A stretch of 64,000 bases of DNA, from contig CADCFG010000005.1 of assembly GCA_902800625.1 (NCBI GenBank), positions 1 through 64,000 of the forward strand, written 5' to 3'. Shown one piece after another: positions 50,110 through 59,747 of this stretch. The notes beneath the pieces were generated by a model that searched no databases, had not been told where the DNA came from, and saw only the letters and a list, made by a program, of their open reading frames with translations. The translations under genes and the position numbers were made by a program. Numbering within the stretch: the stretch's first letter is position 1; each line of letters starts with the position of its first letter. The DNA comes from an uncultured Eubacteriales bacterium (GTDB taxonomy: Bacteria > Bacillota > Clostridia > Christensenellales > Aristaeellaceae).

Positions 50110-51528
50110 TTACTCATCTATTCCCCGCTCGAACCGGGTCTTGTCCGGGGTCTTGGGCGGGGTGCAGGGATAGTTACCGTCAAAGCAGGCGGTGCAGAAG
50201 CCCTCGCCGGTCTCGGCCAGCTTGTGGGCGTTCTCGCAGGACAGGTAGCCCAGGGAATCCACGCCGATGATCTGGCGGACCTCCTCCACCGTGCGGTTCC
50301 AGGCCACCAGGTTGTCCTGGCTGTCCACGTCGGTGCCAAAATAGCAGGGATACAGGAACGGCGGCGCGGAGGACCGCATGTGCACCTCGGTGGCCCCGGC
50401 CTCGCGCAGCAGGTTCACGATGCGGGCGCAGGTGGTGCCGCGCACGATGCTGTCGTCCACCAGCACCACGCGCTTGCCCTTCACCGTGGCGGAGACCGGG
50501 TTCAGCTTGATGCGGACCAGGTTCTCCCGGTCGGACTGGGTGGGCTGGATAAAGGTGCGCCCGATGTACTTGTTCTTGATGAAGCCGATGCCGTAGGGGA
50601 TGCCGGAGGTCTTGGCATAACCGATGGCGGCGTCCAGGCCGCTGTCCGGCACGCCGATGACCACGTCCGCGTTCACGGGGTGCTCCAGAGCCAGGAAGCT
50701 GCCCGCGCGCTGGCGGGCCATGTGCACGCTGGCGCCGTCCACCACGGAATCCGGGCGGGCAAAGTAGATGTACTCAAATACGCACAGGCTGCGCTTGCAC
50801 TGGCCCACGTGCCTTTCGTCGCTGCGCAGGCCGTCCTTGTCCACGATGACCACCTCGCCGGGCTTCACGTCCCGGACAAAGGTCGCCCCCACGGCGTCCA
50901 GCGCGCAGGTCTCGGAGGCGAACATGATGCTGCCGTCCGAGCGCTTTCCGATGCACAGGGGGTGGAAGCCGTGGGGGTCGCGGGCCGCGATCAGCTTCGT
51001 GGAACTCATCACCACGAAGGAATAGGCGCCGTCCAGCCGGTCCATGGCCTTGGAGACGGCGGTCTCGATGGAGTCGCACTTCAGGCGCTCGCGGATGATG
51101 ACATGGGCGATGATCTCGGAATCACTGGTCATGTGGAAGATGGAGCCGGCCATCTCCAGCTCTTCGCGCAACTCGGAGGCGTTGGTAAGGCTGCCGTTGT
51201 GGGCCAGGGACATCAGGCCCTTGCAGTGGTTCACCACGATGGGCTGGGCGTTCTGCACGGGATTGATGCCCGCGGTGCCGTAGCGCACGTGGCCCAGGGC
51301 CATGTTGCTCTTGCCCAGGTAGTCCATCACGTCCTTGGTGAATACGTCCTCCACCAGACCGGCGTCCTTGTGGGTGCGCAGGCGGCCGCGCTCGTTCACG
51401 GTAATGCCGGCGCTCTCCTGGCCGCGGTGCTGCAGCGCGAACAGCGCATAGTAGCAGTCGGAGGCCAGTTCGGCCTGGTTGGGGCTGTAGATGCCGAAGA
51501 CGCCGCATTCCTCATGGATCTTGCTCAT
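50110..51528 (-). CDS. purF: Amidophosphoribosyltransferase
   Basis: 472 residues; first committed step, PRPP plus glutamine to phosphoribosylamine. MSKIHEECGVFGIY gives a 7-residue propeptide before catalytic Cys8. GHVRYGTAG, HNGSLTNA and the PRPP loop RVVLVDDSIVRGTT are present. C-terminal Cys (CENAHKLAETGEGFCTACFDG) fit the [4Fe-4S] cluster of the B. subtilis-type enzyme, making it oxygen sensitive and feedback-controlled by AMP/GMP (family knowledge). Confidence 0.97.
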   Translation of the reverse strand: MSKIHEECGVFGIYSPNQAELASDCYYALFALQHRGQESAGITVNERGRLRTHKDAGLVEDVFTKDVMDYLGKSNMALGHVRYGTAGINPVQNAQPIVVNHCKGLMSLAHNGSLTNASELREELEMAGSIFHMTSDSEIIAHVIIRERLKCDSIETAVSKAMDRLDGAYSFVVMSSTKLIAARDPHGFHPLCIGKRSDGSIMFASETCALDAVGATFVRDVKPGEVVIVDKDGLRSDERHVGQCKRSLCVFEYIYFARPDSVVDGASVHMARQRAGSFLALEHPVNADVVIGVPDSGLDAAIGYAKTSGIPYGIGFIKNKYIGRTFIQPTQSDRENLVRIKLNPVSATVKGKRVVLVDDSIVRGTTCARIVNLLREAGATEVHMRSSAPPFLYPCYFGTDVDSQDNLVAWNRTVEEVRQIIGVDSLGYLSCENAHKLAETGEGFCTACFDGNYPCTPPKTPDKTRFERGIDE

Positions 51529-51561
51529 ATGGTTTACTCTCCTGATCTCCTTGGTGGTCGA

Positions 51562-52272
51562 TTACTTGCCCATCAGACGACGCATGACCTCGTTGTAGGC
51601 GTTCTCAACGCCGCCCAGGTCCCTGCGGAAGCGATCCTTGTCCAGCTTTTCGCCGGTGTCCTTGTCCCAGAAGCGGCAGGTGTCGGGGCTGATCTCGTCA
51701 GCCAGCACGATGGTACCATCGCTCAGGCGGCCGAACTCCAGCTTGAAGTCCACCAGCGTGATGTTCAGGCCCAGGAAGTAGTCCTTCAGCACCTCGTTCA
51801 CCTTGAAGGCGTACTTCTCGATGGTGTCGATTTCCTCCTCGGTGGCCAGCTTCAGCGCCAGCGCGTGGTACCGGTTCAGCAGCGGATCGCCCAGGTCGTC
51901 ATTCTTATAGGAAAACTCGATGGTGGGAGCGTCGAACACAATGCCCTCCTCCACGCCGTAGTGCTTGGCGAAGGAACCGGCGGAGATGTTGCGGATGATG
52001 ACCTCCAGCGGCACGATGGAAACCTTCTTCACCAGGGTGTCCCGGTCGCTCAACTCCTTGACGAAGTGGGTGGGCACGCCGTGCTGCTCCAGCATCTGCA
52101 TCAGCATGTTGCTCATGCGGTTGTTGATGACGCCCTTGCCGGCGATAGTGCCCTTCTTGAGGCCGTTGAAGGCGGTCGCGTCGTCCTTGTAGGACACGAT
52201 GTACAGGTTCTCGTCGCTGGTCGCGTAGACCTTCTTGGCCTTGCCCTCGTAGAGCTGGTTGAGCTTTTCCAT
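51562..52272 (-). CDS. purC: SAICAR synthetase
   Basis: 236 residues; joins CAIR and aspartate with [102 protein letters not shown] are all conserved. It lies between purE and purF with short gaps (30 and 33 nt). Confidence 0.97.
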   Translation of the reverse strand: MEKLNQLYEGKAKKVYATSDENLYIVSYKDDATAFNGLKKGTIAGKGVINNRMSNMLMQMLEQHGVPTHFVKELSDRDTLVKKVSIVPLEVIIRNISAGSFAKHYGVEEGIVFDAPTIEFSYKNDDLGDPLLNRYHALALKLATEEEIDTIEKYAFKVNEVLKDYFLGLNITLVDFKLEFGRLSDGTIVLADEISPDTCRFWDKDTGEKLDKDRFRRDLGGVENAYNEVMRRLMGK

Positions 52273-52302
52273 GGTGTGTTTCCTCCAATTAATGTATTTG
52301 GT

Positions 52303-52796
<494 letters not shown>

Positions 52797-52800
<4 letters not shown>

Positions 52801-52880
52801 GCGTGCCTCCAAAGTTTTCGCTCCGGGGGCAAAATAGTGGACAATCCACCATGATGGATTGCCCGCCGGACGCCCGTCAC
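52797..52880 (-). CDS. Possible 27-codon leader ORF before purE
   Basis: GTG at 52880 after GAAGGAGG; the frame codes VTGVRRAIHHGGLSTILPP and seven to eight further residues, then ends in a TGA that overlaps the purE ATG (ATGA). The site GGAGGCACGC occurs before both starts. It may couple purE translation to leader translation, or be a chance ORF. There is no obvious regulatory codon run. Confidence 0.3.
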
Positions 52881-52912
52881 GGCGTGCCTCCTTCGCGTTT
52901 CTCGACGCGTAC

Positions 52913-52942
52913 AGTATAGCCCCGACCGGCCCTGCTCGTCAA
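52913..52942 (-). promoter_or_regulatory. Promoter of the purine operon
   Basis: Minus strand TTGACG (52937-52942), 18-nt spacer, TATACT (52913-52918), with the start about 105 nt before purE. Confidence 0.7.
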
Positions 52943-52946
52943 GTCA

Positions 52947-53052
52947 AATCCCGAATATTTAACCCGTGAAAATTCCGAACGTTCGTGTTTTTATGTTACA
53001 GGATTGAAAACCTTAATATTCCGCTTCAAATCCACCTAAAAACCCGAACAAT
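52947..53052. promoter_or_regulatory. PurBox-like sites upstream of the purine promoter
   Basis: Against the B. subtilis PurBox AWWWCCGAACWWT, three plus-strand sites fit: 52947-52959 (AATCCCGAATATT, 11/13), 52971-52983 (AATTCCGAACGTT, 12/13) and 53040-53052 (AAACCCGAACAAT, 12/13). The second also forms an inverted repeat, CGAACGTTCG. They sit just upstream of the -35 box, as expected for PurR. No purR gene is in the window. The remainder, 53053-53326, shows nothing else. Confidence 0.5.
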
Positions 53053-53326
53053 CAGCTTCTTCGCAAAAAAATGCAGGCACCCTTCCCCACCGCTGCACGT
53101 CATCTTCCAGTTTTGGTCATTTTTCACAGCCCCGGACACCGGCTTCTGACCGCTTTTGCCACGCCCATTAAGCCGGAACGGCAAACCTGCAATAAATTCA
53201 AAAGTATAAAAATACCATTTATCTCGGCAAATATACACAATTTATGCCCATTGGCGCCATTATTCCGGTTAAAAATCCATTTTTTGCGCAATGAAAATTT
53301 AAAGGTTCCCGCTTGCGAGCGGGCGC

Positions 53327-53363
53327 AAAAAAAGCGCCGCGCGATGGGAAATCGCGCGGCGCT
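53327..53363 (-). terminator. Strong terminator of the amphipathic-helix protein gene
   Basis: 13-bp stem AGCGCCGCGCGAT/ATCGCGCGGCGCT, followed by a T run (seven) on the minus strand, 15 nt after the stop codon. Confidence 0.92.
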
Positions 53364-53377
53364 GGGATGATATGTGT

Positions 53378-54136
53378 TTATTCGGCGTCGGTCTCGTCGG
53401 GCTCCTCGAACTCCACGGACTCGATGGCCACGCCTTCTTCGATCTCGGCGGGCTCAGTAACGGTCTCCTCAACCGTCTCAACCGCTTCAGCGGCGGTCTC
53501 CTCAACGGTATCGGCCGCTTCCGTCGCGGTCTCGGCGATGGTCTGGGTGGCCTGCGTATAGGCCTCGGCGACGCTGTCCTTCGCCTGCTCGAACGCACCC
53601 TGTATCTTCTCGGCGATGCCGCCCAGGCTGGCGCCCACGGCGTTCAGCACTTCCTTGGCGGCCTCCTCCGCCTTGTCGGCGGCTTCCTTCGCCTCGTCAG
53701 CGGCCTGCTGCAGGGGAGCGGCAGCCTCTTTCGTGGCTTCCTCGGCCTTCTCCTCGATCTTGTTGAACTTGGCCTGGATATAGTCGTGGATGGGATCGGT
53801 GCCGGTCTTGGCTGCGCGAATCTCCTCCACCTGGGCCTTCACCTCTTCGGCGATCTGCTGCTTGGCATCCAGGGGCTTTTCAGCGGCCTGCTCCACGCCG
53901 GTGCGGGCCTTCTCAGCCAGGTTCCTGGCGCCCTCGCCCACCTTGTCCAGGGCGTCGGCCACCACAGGCTTTGCCTTCTCCGCCAGGTTCCTGGCGCCGT
54001 CGGAGACCTTCTCAAAGGTGTCCTCCAGGCCCGGCTTCGCCTTCTCAAACAGGTCCTTCGCGCCTTCCACCGCCTTGCCGCCCAGATCGGACAGCTTCGA
54101 CATGGCCTTGCCCAGTTCGTCCATCAAACCAGCCAT
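53378..54136 (-). CDS. Ala/Glu/Lys-rich amphipathic-helix protein
   Basis: 252 residues from ATG 54136 (AGGAGG). No signal peptide or membrane helix. Almost the whole chain is 11-residue-type amphipathic helix: DELGKAMSKLSDLGGKAVEGAKDLFEKAK, two GARNLAEKAK units and long EAxKEAAxxLQQAADEAKEAADKAEEAAKE stretches, ending in an acidic Glu/Val/Thr tail. This looks like LEA-like, apolipoprotein-like or phasin-like proteins that coat membranes or act in stress; no specific family can be claimed. Strong promoter and terminator suggest high expression as a single gene. Confidence 0.75.
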   Translation of the reverse strand: MAGLMDELGKAMSKLSDLGGKAVEGAKDLFEKAKPGLEDTFEKVSDGARNLAEKAKPVVADALDKVGEGARNLAEKARTGVEQAAEKPLDAKQQIAEEVKAQVEEIRAAKTGTDPIHDYIQAKFNKIEEKAEEATKEAAAPLQQAADEAKEAADKAEEAAKEVLNAVGASLGGIAEKIQGAFEQAKDSVAEAYTQATQTIAETATEAADTVEETAAEAVETVEETVTEPAEIEEGVAIESVEFEEPDETDAE

Positions 54137-54172
54137 ATGTATTCCTCCTTGAGTCATATTGGTCTTAATGCC

Positions 54173-54201
54173 ATTATAACAGATTCCGCGCCGCATTGCA
54201 A
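54173..54201 (-). promoter_or_regulatory. Promoter of the amphipathic-helix protein gene
   Basis: Minus strand TTGCAA (54196-54201), 17-nt spacer, TATAAT (54173-54178). Confidence 0.8.
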
Positions 54202-54288
54202 GGCATTGGGCGTGGAAACGAAACCGCGCCTCCCAAGGGCTTTTCATAGCGTTTTACTGTCCAATTTATTTCACGGCAAAAATATATC

Positions 54289-54317
54289 TTGCCTTTTTTT
54301 ATTTACCGTGCTATAAT
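54289..54317 (+). promoter_or_regulatory. Promoter of the ROK-cutC-GH51 operon
   Basis: TTGCCT (54289-54294), 17-nt spacer, TATAAT (54312-54317), 35 nt before the ROK ATG. Confidence 0.8.
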
Positions 54318-54351
54318 CATTTTATAACATCCTGAAAGGTGGCAGTATGGC

Positions 54352-55485
54352 ATGAAGCAACTGTGCACGTTGGACCAGGCGTACATCAAGCGCCACAACA
54401 TCGAGCACATGATTACCACGCTGGAGCGCTGCCAGCCCGTGTCCCGCACGGAGCTGGCCAAACTGACGGAGATGTCCTCCGCCAGCGTCACGCGCTTTGT
54501 GACGGCGTTGAACGCGCTGGGACTGGTGAAGGAGGTCAGCGTGTTGGACAGCACGGGCCGCGGCCGCAAGGCCGTGAACCTGTGCACCGCGCCGGACGGC
54601 ATGTTCTCCCTGGGCTGTCATGTGGACCCGCGCAGCCTGCGCGTCTGCCTGATGGACTTCGCCCACCAGTGCCGCGCCGTGACGGAGGTCCTGCTGCCGC
54701 CGGAGGACCGGGAGCCCCGCCGACTGGGGGCGCTGATCAAGGAGCAGGCCGCCCGCCTGGTGACGGAGCACCCGGAGCGCCTGCGCAGCTGCGGCATCAG
54801 CGTGTCCGGCCGCATGGACGCCGCCCACGGCATCGTGGGCGCCAGCAAGGCTTTCGGCTGGTCCAACCTGGACCTGGCCACGCCGCTGTCGGAAGTGCTG
54901 GAAATGCCCGTACTGGTGGAAAACGACGTGCGCGCCTGTCTGACCTGGGAGGCCACGCGCCTGGGCATCAAGGACGACAAGAAGGACGCGGCCTACCTGT
55001 ACCTGGGCCGGGTCGGCATCGGCTTTTCCAACATGGTGGGCGGCGAGATCGTGCGCGGCGCCACCAACTCCGCCGGCGAGATCGAGGACGTGTACGTGGG
55101 CATGGACGACTGCCTGTACGAGCACCTGATGGAGATCAGCATGGTGGAGCGCGCCCGCCGGTTCTCCCCCACCGTGTCCTCCATCGGCGATATCCTCAAG
55201 GCCAACCGCATGGGGCTCACCTGGGCGCGCATGCTGATGGACGACTTCATATCCCACCTGAACATCGTGCTGCAGCTGGTGCGGGCCATGCTGGACCCCG
55301 ACCAGATCATACTGGGCGGCGACATGACCGACGCCGTGCGCGTGATACCGGGGCTGCTGCCCGACGGCGACTACACCTTCGGCGAGCGCTTCGAGGACGC
55401 CTGCGCCCAGGGCGCTGCAGCCATCGCCCTGAGCGCCGCGCTGCACGAGCGCATCGACGCCGCCATGGCCGACGAGCTGAATTAA
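54352..55485 (+). CDS. ROK-family transcriptional regulator
   Basis: 377 residues. N-terminal winged helix (HNIEHMITTLERCQPVSRTELAKLTEMSSASVTRFVTALNALGLV) with GRGRKAV wing, then the ROK sugar-binding domain: CGISVSGRMDAAHGIVGASKAFGWSNLDLATPL, VLVENDVRACLTWEA, YLYLGRVGIGFSNMVGGEIVRGATNSAGEIEDV. The usual CxCGxxGC zinc motif is missing (a YVGMDDCLYE segment takes its place). Probably a repressor released by a sugar, controlling its own operon with the arabinofuranosidase. Confidence 0.88.
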   Translation: MKQLCTLDQAYIKRHNIEHMITTLERCQPVSRTELAKLTEMSSASVTRFVTALNALGLVKEVSVLDSTGRGRKAVNLCTAPDGMFSLGCHVDPRSLRVCLMDFAHQCRAVTEVLLPPEDREPRRLGALIKEQAARLVTEHPERLRSCGISVSGRMDAAHGIVGASKAFGWSNLDLATPLSEVLEMPVLVENDVRACLTWEATRLGIKDDKKDAAYLYLGRVGIGFSNMVGGEIVRGATNSAGEIEDVYVGMDDCLYEHLMEISMVERARRFSPTVSSIGDILKANRMGLTWARMLMDDFISHLNIVLQLVRAMLDPDQIILGGDMTDAVRVIPGLLPDGDYTFGERFEDACAQGAAAIALSAALHERIDAAMADELN

Positions 55486-55527
55486 AAGATAGCTGTACAA
55501 ATTAACACAGAGAGAAGATAGATACGC

Positions 55528-56268
55528 ATGAAAAACTACACGCTCGAGGTCTGCTGCGGCAGCGTTGAGGACGTGCTCCAGGCCGAGAAGGGCGGCGCGG
55601 ACCGCGTCGAGCTGAACTCCTGCCTGTTCCACGGGGGCCTGACCCCCTCCATCGGCGAGCTGATCACCGCCAAAAAGCTGTCGAAGCTGCCCATCATGAC
55701 CATGGTGCGCCCCCGCCAGGGCGGCTTCTGCTACACCGACGCGGAGTATCGCACGGCCCTGGCCGACGCCGAGATGCTGTTGGAGCACGGCGCAGACGGC
55801 CTGGTGTTCGGGGTTTTGAACGCCGACGGCACCCTGGACGCGAAGCGCACGAAGGAGCTGGCCCGCCTGGCCGGGAACAGGACCAAGGTGTTCCACCGGG
55901 CCATCGACGTGATGGAGGACTGGAAGGGCGCGCTCAGCCAGCTGATCGACATCGGCATCGACCGCGTGCTCACCAGCGGCCAGGCCCCGGACGTGTACTA
56001 CGGCGCGCCGGTGATCCGGGAGATGATCGAGTTCGCCCAGGGCGCGATCCAGATCCTGCCCGGGGCGGGCGTGAGCCTGCGCAACGTGGAGCGGCTCGTG
56101 GCGGAGACCGGCTGCGACCAGGTGCACGTGGCGAAGTTCCGCAGCTGGACGGACAGCTCCACCGCCGCCAACCCCGAGATCTTCTACGGCGGCGCGCTGT
56201 ACCCGCCGGAGGAGCGCTACGACGTGATCGACGGCGACTACATCGCCGCCATCCGCGCAAAACTGTAA
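55528..56268 (+). CDS. cutC: CutC-family TIM-barrel protein
   Basis: 246 residues. [102 protein letters not shown]: all conserved in CutC. Named for copper homeostasis in E. coli, but that role is disputed. Its place between a ROK regulator and a GH51 enzyme (17 nt from the latter) suggests a sugar-linked role. Confidence 0.9.
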   Translation: MKNYTLEVCCGSVEDVLQAEKGGADRVELNSCLFHGGLTPSIGELITAKKLSKLPIMTMVRPRQGGFCYTDAEYRTALADAEMLLEHGADGLVFGVLNADGTLDAKRTKELARLAGNRTKVFHRAIDVMEDWKGALSQLIDIGIDRVLTSGQAPDVYYGAPVIREMIEFAQGAIQILPGAGVSLRNVERLVAETGCDQVHVAKFRSWTDSSTAANPEIFYGGALYPPEERYDVIDGDYIAAIRAKL

Positions 56269-56284
56269 ATTCAGGAGGAAACGC

Positions 56285-57748
56285 ATGAACCGCATCACAG
56301 TGAATCCCCAGCGCACGCTGGGCACCATCAGCCGCAACATCTACGGCCACTTCTCCGAGCACCTGGGCCGCTGCATCTATGGCGGCATCTTCGTGGGCGA
56401 GGACAGCCCCATCCCCAACGTGAACGGCATGCGCACGGACGTGGTGGAGGCGCTGAAGGCCATCCGCATCCCCGTGCTGCGCTGGCCCGGCGGCTGCTTC
56501 GCCGACGAGTACCACTGGCAGGACGGCATCGGCCCCAAGGCCCAGCGCAAGCGCATGGTGAATACCAACTGGGGCCACGTGGTGGAGGACAACTCCTTCG
56601 GCACCCATGAGTTTTTGGAGCTGTGCCGCCAGCTGGGCTGCCAGCCCTACATCAATGCCAACGTGGGCTCCGGCACCGTGCGGGAGATGGCCGAGTGGGT
56701 GGAGTACCTGAACAGCCCCGGCGACTCCACCATCGTGCGCCAGCGCTGGGAGAACGGCCAGAAGGACCCCTGGGGCGTGAAGTTCCTGGGCGTGGGCAAC
56801 GAGAGCTGGGGCTGCGGCGGCAACATGCGGCCGGAGTACTACGCCGACGAGTACCGCCGCTACCAGACCTACTGCCGGGACTATCCGGGCAGCAAGCTGT
56901 ACCGCATCGCCTGCGGCGCCAACACCGACGACTACCGCTGGACCGAGGTGCTGATGGAGCGGGCCGGGAAGTTCATGAACGGCCTGAGCCTGCACTACTA
57001 CACCCTCACCGGCCCGGAATGGGAGAAGAAGGGCCACGCGCTCACGTTCACGAAGAGCGAGTACTACGAGCTGATGCACCGCGGCGCCTACATGGACGAG
57101 CTGGTGACCAACCACTCGAGGATCATGGACCGCTTCGATCCCGAAAAGCGGGTGGGCATGATCGTGGACGAGTGGGGCGCCTGGTACGAGGTGGAGGCGG
57201 GCACCAACCCCGGCTTCCTCTACCAGCAGAACACCATGCGCGACGCCGTGCTGGCGGCCCTGACGCTGGACATCTTCAACCGCCACTGCGACCGGGTGGC
57301 CATGGCCAACATCGCCCAGACCGTGAACGTGCTGCAGTCGGTGATCCTCACCGAGGGCGATCAGATGGCGCTCACCCCCACCTGGCACGTGTTCGACCTA
57401 TATAAATCCCACCAGGATGCCCGGGCGCTGGATTGCTTCGTGGAGACGGACAAAATCGGCGAGGGCCAGTGGGACGTGGAGCGCATCAGCGCCTCCGCGT
57501 CGGAGAAGGACGGCGTCATCACCGTGACGCTGACCAACCTGTCCATGGATGAGGCCGCGGACATCACCCTGCGCGTGCCCAACACCGGCAGGGTATCCGC
57601 GCGCATACTCACCGCCGAGGCCCACGCCCACAACGACTTTGACGCCAGCCCCGTGGAAAGCGCCGCGTTCACCGACTTCGCCGTCAAGGGCAGCGAGATC
57701 ACCCTGAGCCTGCCGCCGTGCAGCGTGGCGGCGTTCACCATCGCGTGA
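56285..57748 (+). CDS. GH51 alpha-L-arabinofuranosidase
   Basis: 487 residues, no signal peptide, so intracellular. [45 protein letters not shown], acid/base Glu in [23 protein letters not shown], nucleophile Glu in [32 protein letters not shown]-terminal beta-sandwich follows. It releases arabinose from short arabinoxylan or arabinan oligosaccharides taken up by a transporter. GGAGG RBS; operon with cutC and DUF6171. Confidence 0.93.
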   Translation: MNRITVNPQRTLGTISRNIYGHFSEHLGRCIYGGIFVGEDSPIPNVNGMRTDVVEALKAIRIPVLRWPGGCFADEYHWQDGIGPKAQRKRMVNTNWGHVVEDNSFGTHEFLELCRQLGCQPYINANVGSGTVREMAEWVEYLNSPGDSTIVRQRWENGQKDPWGVKFLGVGNESWGCGGNMRPEYYADEYRRYQTYCRDYPGSKLYRIACGANTDDYRWTEVLMERAGKFMNGLSLHYYTLTGPEWEKKGHALTFTKSEYYELMHRGAYMDELVTNHSRIMDRFDPEKRVGMIVDEWGAWYEVEAGTNPGFLYQQNTMRDAVLAALTLDIFNRHCDRVAMANIAQTVNVLQSVILTEGDQMALTPTWHVFDLYKSHQDARALDCFVETDKIGEGQWDVERISASASEKDGVITVTLTNLSMDEAADITLRVPNTGRVSARILTAEAHAHNDFDASPVESAAFTDFAVKGSEITLSLPPCSVAAFTIA

Positions 57749-58011
57749 GCAGCCAGCGGGACAGGCCCTGTCCCCGGTGCCTGCTGGGCGAGACGCCCGG
57801 GGCGGAGGCGCTGGCAGCATTGAACCGGCAGTGGATCGACGCCCTGCCCGGGGAACGGCGCACGGAGGAAGGCGCGTATCAGGCGCGGCTCGCCGCCTGC
57901 CGGGCCTGCGAACACCTGGCCGCGGGCACCTGCGGCCTGTGCGGCTGTTATGTGGAATACCGCGCCGCGCAGCGCGAACGCCATTGCCCGGACGTGCCGG
58001 GAAGATGGTAA
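57745..58011 (+). CDS. DUF6171-like small Cys-rich protein
   Basis: 88 residues from the GTG at 57745, overlapping the GH51 stop (GTGA). Two metal-binding pairs at the start and end: CPRCLLGE and [24 protein letters not shown], with a final HCPDVPGRW. Probably a zinc- or Fe-S-binding protein of unknown role. Family name from memory. Confidence 0.7.
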   Translation: MSSQRDRPCPRCLLGETPGAEALAALNRQWIDALPGERRTEEGAYQARLAACRACEHLAAGTCGLCGCYVEYRAAQRERHCPDVPGRW

Positions 58012-58014
58012 CTC

Positions 58015-58043
58015 AAAAGCCTTCCCCTTGGGGGAAGGCTTTT
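58015..58043. terminator. Bidirectional terminator after the GH51 operon
   Basis: AAAAGCCTTCCCC-TTG-GGGGAAGGCTTTT, a perfect 13-bp stem with U-tract on either strand. Confidence 0.92.
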
Positions 58044-58058
58044 GTCTGCAAAAACCCA

Positions 58059-58087
58059 TTGCATAATCTTTGCCATCGTGTTATAAT
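58059..58087 (+). promoter_or_regulatory. Promoter of the phosphoribosyltransferase-like gene
   Basis: TTGCAT (58059-58064), 17-nt spacer, TATAAT (58082-58087). Confidence 0.8.
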
Positions 58088-58120
58088 ATTTACAAATCAA
58101 ACCATAAGGGAGGCTTAAAC

Positions 58121-58756
58121 ATGGCCTTGGAGCACATCCAGCAGCCCACGAAAGCAGACATCATCCTGAACGTGACCAAGGGGCACTTTGCCACCGGTCA
58201 CAGCCACATCAACCACTATATCGACGTGACCCGGCAGAAGTTCTGCCTGTCCGAGGCCCGCAAGGTGGCCCTGGCGCTGAGCCGGGAATACAAGGCGACC
58301 ACGCTGATCGACACCATACTGTGCCTGGACGGCACGGAGGTGATCGCCGCCTGCATGGCCAGCGAAATGACCAAATCCGGTCTGATGAACATCAACCAGA
58401 ACCAGGACATGAACGTGCTGACCCCGGAGCGCACCGTGGGCAGCCAGCTGATCTTCCGGGAAAACACCGCGCCGATGATCTCCGGAAAGAACGTGCTGAT
58501 CCTGATGGCCTCGGTGTCCACCGGCTACACGGCCAAGTCCGCCGTGGAGACCATCGCCTACTACGGCGGCCGCGCCGTGGGCATCGCCTCCATATTCGCC
58601 ACCGTGGACACCATCCAGGGCCTGCCCGTCACCCGCCTGTTCGACCCGAACGACCTGCCGGGCTACACCTCTTACGACGCCCACGCCTGCCCGCTGTGCC
58701 GGGCCGGCCAGAAGCTGGACGCCATCGTCAACAGCTTCGGGTATTCCAAGCTGTAG
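58121..58756 (+). CDS. Orotate phosphoribosyltransferase-like protein
   Basis: 211 residues from ATG 58121 (GGGAGG). The fold pattern is type I PRTase: HINHYIDVTRQKFCLSEARKVALALSREY, TLIDTILCLDGTEVIAACMASEM, and a PRPP-loop position NVLILMASVSTGYTAKSAVETIAYYGG. The two acidic residues normally in the loop (VxVVDDVxTTG) are MAS here, so catalysis is doubtful. A Cys pair near the end (HACPLCRAGQKLDAIV) resembles the PyrE C-terminus. It may be a divergent PyrE or a nucleotide-sensing relative. Monocistronic. Confidence 0.7.
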   Translation: MALEHIQQPTKADIILNVTKGHFATGHSHINHYIDVTRQKFCLSEARKVALALSREYKATTLIDTILCLDGTEVIAACMASEMTKSGLMNINQNQDMNVLTPERTVGSQLIFRENTAPMISGKNVLILMASVSTGYTAKSAVETIAYYGGRAVGIASIFATVDTIQGLPVTRLFDPNDLPGYTSYDAHACPLCRAGQKLDAIVNSFGYSKL

Positions 58757-58954
58757 ATAAAATTCCCGCCTGCGCTTCCGAATGGAATCGCAGGCGGTTT
58801 GTTTTTTTCTGCACAGAGAGCTTGGGCACAGCGGCCCGTCTGTCAAACGCGGCACGCACGCCGGTCTCTTTCGCCTTCTTGCCCCGCTCGGCAGGCAGCG
58901 CAACGAGGCCCGACAGGCCGAGCCGGCGGATCAATTGCCCTGTCATGCTCCGCC

Positions 58955-59059
58955 TCACGTGCCGAACCGGTACTCCCTCTCGTCCCTGTCCCTCAGGCGC
59001 TCCGCCACGGTCATCTTTCCGACCGCCTGCGGGCCGCAAACGACGATCAGAATGGCCAT
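58955..59059 (-). pseudogene. Truncated P-loop kinase ORF
   Basis: 34 codons from ATG 59059 (GGAGGAAGG upstream): MAILIVVCGPQAVGKMTVAERLRDRDEREYRFGT then TGA. GPQAVGKMT is a Walker A motif and the start resembles AAA/kinase-like ATP-binding proteins, but the remainder is lost. The ORF begins 1 nt after the GNAT stop codon. The 200 nt beyond it (58757-58954) contain no recognisable continuation. Confidence 0.55.
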
Positions 59060-59060
59060 C

Positions 59061-59747
59061 TTATCCTTCCTCCCCCACCCAGCACACTTTATACTCCCGT
59101 TCCGCCTCAAAGCCGAACTTTTCAGCCAGATGGCGGGAGGCGTCGTTCTGCGCGTCCCAGTGGACGAGCATGCCCCGCGCCATGCAGTCGCGCAGCATCG
59201 CCGCCGCGCAGGCGGTGGCCAGGCCCTGCCCGCGGCAGTCCTCCGCCGTGGACACATCCAGCTCCACCTCCCCTTCCAGGCTCAGGAACGAGGACGCGGA
59301 GGCGACGATCTCACCGCCCCGCCAAATCACCGCGCCGGAGCCCTCCGCCCGGAAGGCCTCAAAGGAAGGGTAGTTCGCGCCGTGCCCGAAGGGATGGGTG
59401 TTGAAGGCGGCCTCGTCCATCATGGACAGTCGGCAGCCCTCCGGCAGCGGCTTCTCCGCCGGGAAGCGGAATCGGCTCAGAGGCTTCATCCGGGTGCGCC
59501 GGAACACCTGCACGCAGGGATACCGCTGCTGGATGCAGCTCTCCCACGCCCCGGTCAGGCACACCCAGGGACGGGCCAGGAAGCCCGCCTCCAGCGCCTC
59601 AACGCTCTCCGGCTCCGGCTCCCCATCCAGATAGACGAACAGCGCGTCCGCGATGCTGCCGCGCCCAAATCGGTGGCACTTGCCGAAAGCGCCCCGTTCC
59701 GCCGCCCGGAGCAGCAGCGGCTTCCTCATACATTCATTCCCGTTCAT
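59061..59747 (-). CDS. GNAT acetyltransferase (GNAT_acetyltran type)
   Basis: 228 residues if started at ATG 59747, which overlaps the MATE stop by one base; ATG 59729 is an alternative. The GNAT core is near the C-terminus: ELDVSTAEDCRGQGLATACAAAMLRDCMARGMLVHWDAQNDASRHLAEKFGFEAEREYKVCW. The first half (RFGRGSIADALFVYLDGEPE, FNTHPFGHGANYPSFEAFRAEG) fits the two-domain group seen in Clostridia. Substrate unknown. Confidence 0.82.
   Translation of the reverse strand: MNGNECMRKPLLLRAAERGAFGKCHRFGRGSIADALFVYLDGEPEPESVEALEAGFLARPWVCLTGAWESCIQQRYPCVQVFRRTRMKPLSRFRFPAEKPLPEGCRLSMMDEAAFNTHPFGHGANYPSFEAFRAEGSGAVIWRGGEIVASASSFLSLEGEVELDVSTAEDCRGQGLATACAAAMLRDCMARGMLVHWDAQNDASRHLAEKFGFEAEREYKVCWVGEEG

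Noticed and set aside
57718..57744. ATG at 57718 as start of the DUF6171-like gene
   Set aside because: It would overlap the GH51 end by ~30 nt without an RBS; the GTG overlapping the stop codon fits translational coupling and family length.
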